Below, one piece after another: positions 6,427 through 14,689 of a stretch of DNA of 64,000 nt. Source of the stretch: UBA7359 sp041689615 (GTDB lineage: Bacteria; Pseudomonadota; Gammaproteobacteria; Eutrophobiales; Eutrophobiaceae); the NCBI GenBank assembly GCA_041689615.1, contig JBDNFW010000036.1, forward strand, positions 79,022-143,021, in the 5' to 3' direction. The notes under the pieces are model-generated. The model saw only the letters and a program-made list of their open reading frames with translations. It was not told the DNA's origin and searched no databases. The position numbers were made by a program, and so were the translations under genes. The stretch's first letter is position 1. Each line of letters opens with the position of its first letter.

Positions 6427-8574
6427 TTAGTCCTTTGATCCCCCCAATCGCCAATTATGAAGCTGTTCTGCCAATTGTAATAGTCTTGTTGGGGCATGGT
6501 CACGCTTCCATACTCCGGCAGCATATTTATTCGCTTCTGCCATAGTAGGATAAACATGGATAGTTCCAAGTATTTTATTGAGACCTAGTCCATGTTTCAT
6601 TGCCAGGACATACTCTGCAATCAATTCACCGGCATGTTCACCAACAATTGTCACGCCTAATATGTGATCCTTACCCGGTACTGTCAGCACTTTTATAAAA
6701 CCATGTGCTGCTTCTTCAGTTATAGCACGATCAAGTTCTGATAAGTCGTATCGGGTTATCTCATACTCAATATTTTTTTCCTTGGCTTCCTGTTCGTTTA
6801 ACCCTACTCGCGCAATTTCAGGTTCGGTAAATGTTGTCCAGGGAATAACGGAATAATCCACCTTGAATTTCTTAATAAAACCAAAGAGTGCATTTACCGA
6901 TGCATACCATGATTGATGCGCCGCTGTATGCGTAAATTGATATGGCCCAGTTACATCGCCGCTGGCATAAATGGTGGGAATAGATGTCTGTAAATATTCA
7001 TCTGTCTCAATAGTGCCATTCTGTCTGAGACGAATCCCCATGTCGTCCAGTCCAAAGCCGGAGGTATTAGCCTTTCGTCCTATTGCAATGAGAATGGCAT
7101 CAAATGGAAGGTAAACATCTACACCATCATTATCACAAACCAACCATTTTTCATTATTTTCAACCTTGACTGCTTTAGCAGTGTGGTTGGTACAAATAGT
7201 TATACCCTCATCTTTGAATTTTGAAGATAGAAAAAGAGAAACATCCTTGTCTTCGCGTGGAATAAGTCGGGGAGAACTTTCTACTTGAGTCACTTCACTA
7301 CCAAATCTTGCAAAGGCTTGTGTCATTTCACAACCGATTGGTCCACCACCCAAGACCAGTAGCCGCCTGGGTAATTCTCTAATATTCCAAATAGTATCAG
7401 AGGTTAAGTAGTTAATTTGATCCAACCCTTTTATTGGAGGAACAAAAGGATGTGCACCGGTAGCAATAAGAATAGAACGAGTTGTTATCGTCTTTCCATT
7501 AACCTCTACAGTATAAGGAGAAGTGATCTTTGCTGCACCCTGAATACACTCAACACCCAGTTGCGTGTATCGCTCAATTGAGTCATGCGGTTCAATTTGT
7601 TTAATGACACGTTGAACACGCTCCATGATTTCGGAAAATTTAAAGTCAACTTCGGCTCGACTAAACCCAAGATTCTTTGCATGCGCTACATCATTCATTA
7701 ATCTTGCTGAACGTATCAATGCCTTTGATGGCACACAACCTGTATTTAAACAATCTCCACCCATTTTATGTTTTTCAATCAAAGTGACTTTCGATTTTAC
7801 TGTCGTTGCAATGAATGATGCGACTAGACCAGCCGATCCAGCCCCTATTACGACAAGATTCCGATCAAATGAAGCTGGTTTTTTGTACTGTTTTAATAAC
7901 TGGTGATGCTTGAGTACATTGATTACTTTTTTTGCAATCAGTGGGAAAAGTCCCAGTAGTACAAAAGAAAATAAAATAGCGGGAGATAATATGCCTTTCA
8001 ATGATTCCAGTTGAGCCAGTTGCGTACCTGCATTGACATAAACGATTGTGCCCGCGAGCATGCCTAACTGACTTACCCAAAAAAACGTTCTTGTAGGCAA
8101 TGATGTTATGCCCATTACCAGATTAATAATGAAGAAAGGAAAAACCGGTATTAATCGTAGTGTAAATAGATAAAAAGCGCCCTCACGTTCTATACCCTCA
8201 TTTATTGTCTGCATTTGCTTGTAAAAACGCTTCTGAATAGTGTCCTGAAATAAATAACGAGATATTAAAAATGCTAGTGTCGCGCCAATGGTTGAAGCAA
8301 ATGATACGAGTACAGTTCCCCATACCAAGCCAAACATTGCGCCGGAGACCAATGTCATCATCGCTGCGCCAGGCAAAGATAATGCGGTTATCAAAATATA
8401 TGAAATAAAAAAAATGAAACTGACAAATACAGGTTTATCATTTATTAGGACATTTAAGTCACTTTTCACAGACTGGAGATATTCAAATGATAAATATTGA
8501 TGGAGATCGAACCAGAAGAAAAGACCAATCACGCTAAGAACTGAAATTAAAAGTATTAGTTTTGTTTTATTCAT
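6427..8574 (-). CDS. VTT (TVP38/TMEM64) membrane domain fused to FAD-dependent disulfide oxidoreductase
   Basis: 715 residues in two parts. Residues ~1-220 are a polytopic VTT/SNARE-associated (DedA-like) domain, with the signature GAMMTLVSGAMFG and FLISRYLF. Residues ~235-700 are a class I pyridine-nucleotide disulfide oxidoreductase: GAGSAGLVAS (FAD), the redox pair in GGDCLNTGCVPSKAL (about 274-280), GGGPIGCEM (NAD(P)H), YASGDVTG, and the C-terminal HVYPTMAEA dimer-interface motif. The C-terminus lacks the vicinal cysteine pair of mercuric reductase, and there is no metal-binding HMA domain, so it is probably not MerA. The substrate is unknown. An ECF-like promoter lies at 8612-8641, divergent from the radical SAM gene, tying it to the arsM regulon. 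Confidence 0.88.
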   Translation of the reverse strand: MNKTKLILLISVLSVIGLFFWFDLHQYLSFEYLQSVKSDLNVLINDKPVFVSFIFFISYILITALSLPGAAMMTLVSGAMFGLVWGTVLVSFASTIGATLAFLISRYLFQDTIQKRFYKQMQTINEGIEREGAFYLFTLRLIPVFPFFIINLVMGITSLPTRTFFWVSQLGMLAGTIVYVNAGTQLAQLESLKGILSPAILFSFVLLGLFPLIAKKVINVLKHHQLLKQYKKPASFDRNLVVIGAGSAGLVASFIATTVKSKVTLIEKHKMGGDCLNTGCVPSKALIRSARLMNDVAHAKNLGFSRAEVDFKFSEIMERVQRVIKQIEPHDSIERYTQLGVECIQGAAKITSPYTVEVNGKTITTRSILIATGAHPFVPPIKGLDQINYLTSDTIWNIRELPRRLLVLGGGPIGCEMTQAFARFGSEVTQVESSPRLIPREDKDVSLFLSSKFKDEGITICTNHTAKAVKVENNEKWLVCDNDGVDVYLPFDAILIAIGRKANTSGFGLDDMGIRLRQNGTIETDEYLQTSIPTIYASGDVTGPYQFTHTAAHQSWYASVNALFGFIKKFKVDYSVIPWTTFTEPEIARVGLNEQEAKEKNIEYEITRYDLSELDRAITEEAAHGFIKVLTVPGKDHILGVTIVGEHAGELIAEYVLAMKHGLGLNKILGTIHVYPTMAEANKYAAGVWKRDHAPTRLLQLAEQLHNWRLGGSKD

Positions 8575-8611
8575 CTGATTGAATCAATCCTGAATTTTGT
8601 TGAGTTCCAAC

Positions 8612-8641
8612 AATAGACGCATCAATATAGGCTTTGTTACG
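8612..8641 (-). promoter_or_regulatory. ECF-regulon promoter for the VTT-oxidoreductase gene
   Basis: On the minus strand: CGTAAC, a 16-base spacer, then CGTCTATT, 38 bases before the ATG at 8574. It has the same spacing and -10 sequence as the motifs at 8655, 10464 and 11375. It faces away from the radical SAM promoter in a 145-base intergenic region. Confidence 0.65.
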
Positions 8642-8654
8642 TGTTATTTCTATA

Positions 8655-8684
8655 TGTAACAAAAATGAGTTTAGAACGTCTATA
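8655..8684 (+). promoter_or_regulatory. ECF-regulon promoter for the radical SAM gene
   Basis: TGTAAC, a 16-base spacer, then CGTCTATA, about 35 bases before the ATG at 8720. It matches the arsM and DUF547 promoters in sequence and spacing. Confidence 0.68.
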
Positions 8685-8719
8685 AATAGACCCATTCCAT
8701 TTATGACTTAAATCTAAAA

Positions 8720-9631
8720 ATGACGGAAACAATTGAACTACCTGAGAAAATTTTAAAAAATAATCCGGGTTATATTGACACCCATACTCTCGATGAATTG
8801 TGGTTTCACACTGGCACAGCTTGTAATTTAGCCTGTCCCTTTTGCCTGGAAGGTTCGAAACCTGGAGACAACCGTTTACAGCGTATGAGTCTCGAAGATG
8901 TCATACCTTATGTTGATGAGGCTGTATCACTTGGAGTCAAACAGTTTTCCTTTACAGGCGGAGAACCTTTTATTGTTAAAGATTTTATTAATATTCTGGA
9001 CTACGCATCCAGACAAAAACCTTGCCTGGTCTTAACCAACGGAACTGAACCCTTGATTAAGCGTATTGAAAAACTTGCCTCACTTAAAGAAAACTCTAAT
9101 CCCATTCACTTTCGCATCAGCCTTGATTACCCGGACGCGAAAAGACATGATATCAGTCGTGGAGCTGGCAGTTTTCACAAAGCATTACATGGTATCCACC
9201 TGTTGATTAAAAATGGTTTTACGGTCTCAATCGCCCGGCAAATGGAGAAAGAAGAAGATAAAGAAAGCGTTGAACAACAATACCGAACAATACTAAAAAA
9301 CAACGATCTGCCTACTGACATACCTATAGTGGCATTTCCTGATTTTCTGAACCCGGGTTCTATAGCAAATACGCCTATCATCACTGAACAATGTTTAATT
9401 GATTATCATACTGAAGAGACGCGCAAGAAGTTTATGTGTGCCTACAGTAGAATGTTAATAAAACTAAATAATAAGATGCGTGTTTATGCCTGTACACTCG
9501 TTGATGATGATCCTGATTATGATATGGGAAAATCCTTATCAGAAAGCATACGAAGAAGAATATCGCTCAAACATCACCGTTGCTACAGTTGTTTTGCAAC
9601 AGGGTCATCATGTAGCGAAGTATTAAATTAA
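8720..9631 (+). CDS. Radical SAM protein, probable arsenic-cluster enzyme of unknown reaction
   Basis: 303 residues. The [4Fe-4S]/SAM motif is C35-N-L-A-C39-P-F-C42, in the context TACNLACPFCLEGSKP. FSFTGGEPF is the SAM-contacting GGE motif, and FRISLDYPDAKRHD is a later barrel strand. The C-terminal part holds five further cysteines (FMCAYSR, VYACTLVDDD, HRCYSCFATGSSC), which could bind an auxiliary cluster or the substrate. ArsS, the known arsenosugar radical SAM enzyme, has a different cluster motif as I know it, so I do not name this ArsS. It is preceded by a regulon promoter shared with arsM, so an arsenic-related adenosylation or alkylation is a reasonable guess, not shown. Confidence 0.85.
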   Translation: MTETIELPEKILKNNPGYIDTHTLDELWFHTGTACNLACPFCLEGSKPGDNRLQRMSLEDVIPYVDEAVSLGVKQFSFTGGEPFIVKDFINILDYASRQKPCLVLTNGTEPLIKRIEKLASLKENSNPIHFRISLDYPDAKRHDISRGAGSFHKALHGIHLLIKNGFTVSIARQMEKEEDKESVEQQYRTILKNNDLPTDIPIVAFPDFLNPGSIANTPIITEQCLIDYHTEETRKKFMCAYSRMLIKLNNKMRVYACTLVDDDPDYDMGKSLSESIRRRISLKHHRCYSCFATGSSCSEVLN

Positions 9632-9656
9632 ATTTCAAAATAGAAACAAAACAATA

Positions 9657-10400
9657 TTATTGTCCATTCAATGACCAATTATATTCAATATCAGTTTTTA
9701 TAGATAAGTCAGAAGGAATATCTATTAAGCCGTGGATAAAAGAAGCGACGCCACCATAAGAAGAAAAATCTTCTTCAAACCAATCAAAGATTTTTGACAC
9801 ATGTATGACACTATTATCTACTTTCAAGCCTTTTGCCTGATTTTTTAAAAATTGTATCGCCTGTTCCTGTAATTGCTCATGTAATACATCAGCACGATAG
9901 GCTTCAGGACGCAAATCCGGACAACTTAACGAAGCACATACAATGGCCAGATGAATACGTGGCTCTCCCATGGGGCGCAGTATCTCGTGTTCTATCATTC
10001 CTAGAGTCACTTCTTTACCGTTAATCATACCTACAGGTTTATCCCAAACGGGCTTCAACCACGAGCCCGCATCTTTAATACTTTTTAATGGCCAATGATC
10101 AATCACCATTTTAATTGCAAATATATTATAAGCATTAATATAAAAGCTTAGGGTTTCTGCTTCTCCATCTAATTGGTCAACAGGAAAAGCCTCAATAGTT
10201 TTAACAATCTTATTAAAAGAAATATCTTTGCTCAACGCCGTGTAATCAACCCAATTGACAGGTATACCAGACTTGATTTGAGGTGAAACATATTTATTAA
10301 GTATTAAGTTATATTCAGTGTAATCCGGACTTTGTCCAAATACAGAAGAAAATTGGATGCTAAATAATATAAAAAATATTGAAGCAGTGACTTTATTCAT
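9657..10400 (-). CDS. DUF547 domain protein, exported
   Basis: 247 residues from the ATG at 10400, which gives a good signal peptide (ASIFFILFSIQFSSVFG). A longer reading from 10508 would start upstream of the candidate promoter at 10464-10493 and is rejected. The DUF547 core is visible: FYINAYNIFAIKMV, a conserved DPVGMINGKEVTLGMIEHEIL-type stretch (here KPVGMINGKEVTLGMIEHE), EPRIHLAIVCASLSCP and FLKNQ. The conserved His/Cys residues suggest a hydrolase or transpeptidase-like fold, but no function is established. It is convergent with the radical SAM gene (25 bases apart) and divergent from the ECF gene. From memory, DUF547 genes occur beside TVP38-oxidoreductase genes in other genomes. Confidence 0.85.
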   Translation of the reverse strand: MNKVTASIFFILFSIQFSSVFGQSPDYTEYNLILNKYVSPQIKSGIPVNWVDYTALSKDISFNKIVKTIEAFPVDQLDGEAETLSFYINAYNIFAIKMVIDHWPLKSIKDAGSWLKPVWDKPVGMINGKEVTLGMIEHEILRPMGEPRIHLAIVCASLSCPDLRPEAYRADVLHEQLQEQAIQFLKNQAKGLKVDNSVIHVSKIFDWFEEDFSSYGGVASFIHGLIDIPSDLSIKTDIEYNWSLNGQ

Positions 10401-10463
10401 GTTGTTTAAAATTGGGTCCTTGTCGTACACTGATTTAAATGAACCAGATAGCGTTCTTTCAGT

Positions 10464-10493
10464 CATAGACGCAATAACAACAAAAATGTTACA
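10464..10493 (-). promoter_or_regulatory. ECF-regulon promoter for the DUF547 gene
   Basis: On the minus strand: TGTAAC, a 16-base spacer, then CGTCTATG, 64 bases before the ATG at 10400. It lies directly in front of the ECF gene but points away from it. A weaker plus-strand candidate for the sigma gene itself is TGAACC-N16-GTCATA from 10440. Confidence 0.65.
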
Positions 10494-10502
10494 ACTAATA
10501 AC

Positions 10503-11108
10503 ATGCAAGATACGCTTGAACTTGATAAGTTAAAGAAACTTGACCATCAGGCACTACACAGACTGGTGGAAAAGCATCATAAACAAATGGTCATTATTGC
10601 CAGAGCGATCATAGGAGAAAGTCTTGCAGAAGAAGTCGCGCAAGAAGCCTGGGTTTCTGTTTATCGCGCTTTACCCCGTTTTGAAGGTCGTTCCTCAATA
10701 AAAACCTGGGTGTTTACAATAGTAAGTAATGAAGCGAAGACACGTTTGCGCAAAGAATCCAGACTGGTAAGAATGAGTGATAATGAAGAAAATTTAACCG
10801 GTTATTTAGGTGAGGAACGATTTAACAAAGATGGCAGTTGGTCATCACCTCCGCCACTTTGGGAAGTTGAATCACCTGATACCATGCTTGAAAATGATCA
10901 GTTGCGTGAATGTATAGAAAAAACACTTGCTGTACTACCTGATGTGCAGAAATCAGTTTTCCTTTTGCGTGATATTGAGCAACTATCATTAGAGGAAATA
11001 TGTAACATTCTTGACATTACTCACTCTAATGTAAGAGTGCTTTTACATCGTGCAAGAGTCAAATTAATGCAAATTATCGATAAATATCAGGAAACAGGAC
11101 AATGTTAA
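10503..11108 (+). CDS. ECF-family RNA polymerase sigma factor of the arsM regulon
   Basis: 201 residues. Region 2 is at about 15-85 (LHRLVEKHHKQMVIIARA, AEEVAQEAWVSVYRAL, RSSIKTWVFTIVSNEAKTR), a linker with DGSWSSPPPLWEVESPD follows, and region 4 is at about 135-190 (LPDVQKSVFLLRDIEQLS, then ITHSNVRVLLHRARVKL). The long linker with W-S-x-P-P and E-S-P-D is a feature of one ECF group. The stop overlaps the next gene, a zinc-finger anti-sigma, by 7 bases. Four nearby promoters share [TC]GTAAC-N16-CGTCT, the pattern expected for a local ECF regulon. That this sigma recognises them is inferred from proximity. Confidence 0.92.
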   Translation: MQDTLELDKLKKLDHQALHRLVEKHHKQMVIIARAIIGESLAEEVAQEAWVSVYRALPRFEGRSSIKTWVFTIVSNEAKTRLRKESRLVRMSDNEENLTGYLGEERFNKDGSWSSPPPLWEVESPDTMLENDQLRECIEKTLAVLPDVQKSVFLLRDIEQLSLEEICNILDITHSNVRVLLHRARVKLMQIIDKYQETGQC

Positions 11109-11326
11109 AGTGTAAGGAAATTTCACAAATGGCCAGTGATAATCTGGACAATAATTTAAGCTGGAAAGATGCTTTCTCTTTAAGAATTCATATTGCAATG
11201 TGCAAGCATTGCTACCGTTTTGTTCAACACCTGAAATTGGCTATAGATTGTGCAAAGAGAATGAAAGAAGAATTAACAATCACAGGAAATGTAGATCATG
11301 TCATAGATCATCTGACTAAAAAGTAA
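11102..11326 (+). CDS. Short zinc-finger (zf-HC2-like) anti-sigma factor, soluble
   Basis: 74 residues, with a zinc-binding H-x3-C-x2-C motif (HIAMCKHC) at about residues 30-37 and an earlier cysteine (KCKEI). It has no transmembrane segment. It overlaps the ECF gene by 7 bases, so the pair is translationally coupled. Small zf-HC2 proteins next to ECF genes are usually anti-sigma factors that respond to thiol or metal state. A soluble zinc-finger form would suit an intracellular trigger such as arsenite or oxidant attacking the cysteines, which is inference. Confidence 0.8.
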   Translation: MLKCKEISQMASDNLDNNLSWKDAFSLRIHIAMCKHCYRFVQHLKLAIDCAKRMKEELTITGNVDHVIDHLTKK

Positions 11327-11374
11327 TCTCTGTAGAATAGCTCACCTCTTTTAAACCAAAGCCTGCCTTTTCTT

Positions 11375-11404
11375 TGTAACATTTCGTACTTTCCAACGTC
11401 TTTA
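11375..11404 (+). promoter_or_regulatory. ECF-regulon promoter for the arsM operon
   Basis: TGTAAC, a 16-base spacer, then CGTCTTTA, 42 bases before the arsM ATG. It has the same spacing as the three other sites in this region. Confidence 0.68.
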
Positions 11405-11446
11405 TTACATCTATTTTTGGTGTAACTATTTTGGGAGATATTCGAA

Positions 11447-12490
11447 ATGCAGGAACATGTCAGAAACTACTACGGAAATACGCTGACGGGTTCACAAGAC
11501 TTACAGACCAATGCTTGTTGTACAGACGAAGCTCCTCCCCAACATATCCGTTCAATTTTATCGTCTATACACGATGAAGTAAGTAATCATTATTATGGTT
11601 GTGGTCTAATAATTCCGGAAGAGTTAAGTGGATTAAATATTCTCGATTTAGGATGTGGTGCCGGACGGGATTGTTATCTTTTGTCCGCATTAGTGGGTGA
11701 GAGTGGTTCTGTCACTGGAGTTGATATGACACCTCAACAACTGGCCATAGCAAAACGTCATATCAATTTTCATACTAATCTGTTTGATTTTAAAAAAACC
11801 AATACACGATTTCTTCAAGGAACCCTTGAAACACTGAATCTACTCGATCTAGAAGAAAACAGTTTTGATTTAATCATCTCAAATTGCGTCATCAATTTAT
11901 GTACAGATAAAGAAGCTGTATTAAAAAGCGCCTACCGCCTTTTAAAACCAGGGGGCGAGATGTATTTCTCTGATGTTTATGCAGATAGACGGATTCCGGA
12001 ATCACTCAAACAGGATCCGGAATTATATGGCGAATGCCTTAGCGGCTCTCTTTACTGGAACGATTTTATTAATTTCGCAAAAAATGTCGATTTTCTTGAT
12101 CCACGTCTTGTTAAAGATTCCCCAATCCAGATAGAAAATGCTGAATTAGAGGAAAAAACAGGAGCGATTAATTTTTTCTCTGCAACCTATCGCTTGTTTA
12201 AAATTGATGATCTTGAACCTGCCTGTGAAGATTATGGACAAGCGGTAATATACAAAGGCACCATAGAACACCACCCACATGAATTCAGCTTAGATAAACA
12301 TCACGTCATTCCTGCTGGCAAGGTATTTCCGGTATGCGGTAACACCTGGCGCATGCTTGGTGAAACTCGTTTTAAAGAACATTTTGACTTTATCGGTAAT
12401 TGGGATAGGCATTATGGAATTTTTGAGGGCTGTGGAATTTCATTACCTTTTAATTTGGATGGATCGGATTCAAGCAACGCGTGCTGTTAA
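11447..12490 (+). CDS. arsM: Arsenite S-adenosylmethionine methyltransferase ArsM
   Basis: 347 residues. The SAM-binding Rossmann motif is LDLGCGAGRDCYLLSALVG, followed by GVDMTPQQL. The cysteines that bind As(III) in characterised ArsM proteins have counterparts here: YYGCG (C52), SNCVINL (about C147) and GECLSG (about C196). The C-terminal domain has the ArsM signature ACEDYGQAVIYKGTI, then VCGNTW and GIFEGCG, and ends ACC; an NACC near residue 24 matches the N-terminal cysteines. The enzyme methylates arsenite to MMA/DMA in the cytosol. It leads an operon with two CxxC proteins and a PiT transporter, under an ECF-type promoter. The long C-terminal domain resembles the algal/cyanobacterial type. 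Confidence 0.93.
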   Translation: MQEHVRNYYGNTLTGSQDLQTNACCTDEAPPQHIRSILSSIHDEVSNHYYGCGLIIPEELSGLNILDLGCGAGRDCYLLSALVGESGSVTGVDMTPQQLAIAKRHINFHTNLFDFKKTNTRFLQGTLETLNLLDLEENSFDLIISNCVINLCTDKEAVLKSAYRLLKPGGEMYFSDVYADRRIPESLKQDPELYGECLSGSLYWNDFINFAKNVDFLDPRLVKDSPIQIENAELEEKTGAINFFSATYRLFKIDDLEPACEDYGQAVIYKGTIEHHPHEFSLDKHHVIPAGKVFPVCGNTWRMLGETRFKEHFDFIGNWDRHYGIFEGCGISLPFNLDGSDSSNACC

Positions 12491-12543
12491 ACACAACCGC
12501 AACTCATACTCATGTCGAATTATAACGAATCGGGACAATAAAA

Positions 12544-12933
12544 ATGGTCAAATTACTTGAAGAAGAAGATGCAATAAATGGTGTTGAGTTGATTTATAGC
12601 GATATCAAAGAAAACTTGGGCATGGTTCCGAATTTATTCAAAGCCATGGCGGCCATTGATCCGATTTGGCTTGAACTGAACTGGTATCGAGAAAAACAAA
12701 TCATGATCGACTCCGGACCGCTAGATAAAAAAACAAGAGAACTCGTCGCATTTGCTGTATCGGTTGTCAATAATTGTGACTACTGTTTCTCAGCACATGA
12801 AATGATGGCACATAAAAAAGGAGCATCATTGGAAGAAATCAATCATGTCCGACAAATAATTGAATTGTTTACAAGCTTTAATGTCATTGCTAATTCCTTT
12901 TCTGATCTTCCCTGTGATATCAAACTTAAATAA
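12544..12933 (+). CDS. Carboxymuconolactone decarboxylase/AhpD-like protein with CxxC site
   Basis: 129 residues. The AhpD-type active site is NNCDYCFSAHEMMA (CxxC then His, about residues 78-85), preceded by KTRELVAFAVSVV and by the N-terminal GMVPNLFKAMAA found in peroxidase-related members. AhpD-like proteins use the CxxC pair as a thiol peroxidase or redox relay; others of this fold lack peroxidase activity. It starts 53 bases after arsM and ends 13 bases before the PiT gene, so it belongs to the arsM operon. It is shorter than, and distinct from, the second CMD protein at 14129. Confidence 0.85.
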   Translation: MVKLLEEEDAINGVELIYSDIKENLGMVPNLFKAMAAIDPIWLELNWYREKQIMIDSGPLDKKTRELVAFAVSVVNNCDYCFSAHEMMAHKKGASLEEINHVRQIIELFTSFNVIANSFSDLPCDIKLK

Positions 12934-12946
12934 GGACATCATTTAA

Positions 12947-14071
12947 ATGACTATTGCTGTTTTTCTCATACTTTCAGTTTTATTTCTGTCTTATTCAAAC
13001 GGTGCGAATGATAATTTCAAAGGTGTAGCCACATTATTCGGCAGCAATACAACGAATTACAAGACCGCATTGGGATGGGCAACTATAACGACTTTTGCAG
13101 GTTCATTAAGCTCCATCTATCTGGCAACGTTATTAATTAAACATTTTTCGGGTAAAGGACTTGTTCCCGATCAAGTTGCGACTTCACCTGAATTTCTACT
13201 TGCTGTTTCTCTAGGAGCAGGTATCACTGTTCTTATCGCAACCAAAAAAGGATTGCCGATTTCAACAACACACAGTCTGACAGGTGCTTTGACTGGTGCT
13301 GGTCTCATGGCTGTAGGATTGGGATTAAACTTATCCAAATTAGGAATCATATTTTTTCTACCATTACTTGTCAGCCCACTGATTGCTTTACTACTGAGTT
13401 CTATTATTTATCACACTGTACATTCACTAAGAAAAGTCTTCAGTATTACCAAAGAGAAATGTCTTTGTATTGGTGGGTCAGGAAATTTTATTCCGATCAG
13501 TCAACTTGAAAATACTCTCACAATGAAATCTGCTTCGATATTAGATATCAGGATTGATACAGAAGAAAATTGTGTCGAACATTATACCGGTAATTTCTTT
13601 GGAATAAATCTACAGAAACTACTCGATGGTGCACATTTCATCAGCGCCGGAATTGTTTGTTTTGCACGAGGCTTGAATGACACACCTAAAATTGTCGCCA
13701 TTCTTATTGCCATGAATGCACTTGAAATTAAAACGGGTTTACTTCTGGTTGGTATAGCCATGGCTATAGGTGGAATTTTAAATGCACGATCTGTTGCTGA
13801 AACTATGAGTAAAAAAATTACGCCGATGACTCATGGTCAAGGTTTTGTCGCCAATATTACAACCGGGTTTCTGGTCATTTTCGCAAGCCATTTAGGCTTT
13901 CCTGTGTCAACCACACATGTAAGTGTAGGTTCAATTTCAGGTATTGGTCTGCTTGCCGGGAAAGCAGATAAAAAACTTTTATCGGGAATTTTATTGTCAT
14001 GGGTACTTACACTTCCCATTGCAGCATTTATAAGTGCGACGATATATATCTGTCTGAACTTAGCATTATAA
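12947..14071 (+). CDS. PiT-family inorganic phosphate (or arsenate) transporter
   Basis: 374 residues of polytopic membrane protein. It has the two PiT signatures: SNGANDNFKGVATL near the N-terminus and ARGLNDTPKIVAI in the second half, each with a GLPISTTHSLTG / GFPVSTTHVSVG partner motif, showing the inverted duplicated topology. PiT permeases carry metal-phosphate with H+ or Na+; arsenate is a close analogue. The gene sits between two CMD genes of the arsM operon, so it may move phosphate, arsenate or an organoarsenical under arsenic stress. Substrate choice cannot be read from the sequence. Confidence 0.88.
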   Translation: MTIAVFLILSVLFLSYSNGANDNFKGVATLFGSNTTNYKTALGWATITTFAGSLSSIYLATLLIKHFSGKGLVPDQVATSPEFLLAVSLGAGITVLIATKKGLPISTTHSLTGALTGAGLMAVGLGLNLSKLGIIFFLPLLVSPLIALLLSSIIYHTVHSLRKVFSITKEKCLCIGGSGNFIPISQLENTLTMKSASILDIRIDTEENCVEHYTGNFFGINLQKLLDGAHFISAGIVCFARGLNDTPKIVAILIAMNALEIKTGLLLVGIAMAIGGILNARSVAETMSKKITPMTHGQGFVANITTGFLVIFASHLGFPVSTTHVSVGSISGIGLLAGKADKKLLSGILLSWVLTLPIAAFISATIYICLNLAL

Positions 14072-14128
14072 ATCTTAATCGATACTAACTATAACCGTAT
14101 ATAAAATAATAAATACCAAGGAGAACTT

Positions 14129-14689
14129 ATGATTTCTGAATATAAAATGACGCTTCAACCGATTACTCTTGAAAACGCAGACGATAAAGCCAAACCCGTT
14201 CTTGAAAAGGCGTTAAAAGAAGTAGGTTTCATTCCGAATATGTACACCAATATGGTTCATTCACCAGCCTTACTGGAAAACTATTTACATGGCTATGCTC
14301 TCTTCCGTAATGAATCTGGTCTTACACCTGAAGAACAAGAAGTCATATTTCTCACCATCAGTCATGAAAACAGTTGTCATTATTGTGAAGCTGCACACAG
14401 TATGCTTGCTGACAAAAAGTCAGGCGTTTCAAAAGAAAATATTGAAGCAATCAGGAATAATAAATCACTAGCTGAATCTAATTTGGATCAATTATCCAGT
14501 TTTACTCGCGCAATGGTAAAAACACGTGGCCTGCCCACTTCTGATGATGTAACAAATTTCTTAGGCGCTGGTTATGCCGAAAAAAATATTCTCGACATTA
14601 TTTTGGCCATCGCCGTTAAAACGCTTAGTAATTATTCTAATCATATTTTTCATACCCATGTTGATGAGATGTTTCACGATTATGAATAG
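14129..14689 (+). CDS. Peroxidase-related CMD/AhpD-like protein with CxxC site
   Basis: 186 residues. The active site is NSCHYCEAAHSMLA (C83 and C86 with the following His), with VGFIPNMYTNMVHSPALLENYLHG upstream, typical of the uncharacterised peroxidase-related subfamily. It has a good ribosome site (AAGGAG) before the ATG at 14129. It is the second CMD-fold protein in the operon and has a C-terminal extension relative to the first, ending in FHTHVDEMF. It overlaps the next gene by 8 bases. From memory, proteins of this kind accompany arsenosugar-type gene sets in other bacteria; I could not check. Confidence 0.85.
   Translation: MISEYKMTLQPITLENADDKAKPVLEKALKEVGFIPNMYTNMVHSPALLENYLHGYALFRNESGLTPEEQEVIFLTISHENSCHYCEAAHSMLADKKSGVSKENIEAIRNNKSLAESNLDQLSSFTRAMVKTRGLPTSDDVTNFLGAGYAEKNILDIILAIAVKTLSNYSNHIFHTHVDEMFHDYE

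Noticed and set aside
6427..8574. Mercuric reductase (MerA)
   Set aside because: No N-terminal HMA domain and no C-terminal vicinal cysteines; the N-terminus is a VTT membrane domain.
8720..9631. Naming the radical SAM enzyme ArsS or ArsL
   Set aside because: Its CNLACPFC motif and cysteine layout do not match the motifs of those enzymes as I know them.
10401..10508. N-terminal extension of the DUF547 gene
   Set aside because: It would start upstream of the candidate promoter at 10464-10493 and removes the signal peptide from the N-terminus.
14574..14681. Long N-terminus for the DUF3179 gene
   Set aside because: It lies within the CMD coding sequence; the ATG at 14682 gives a normal signal peptide.
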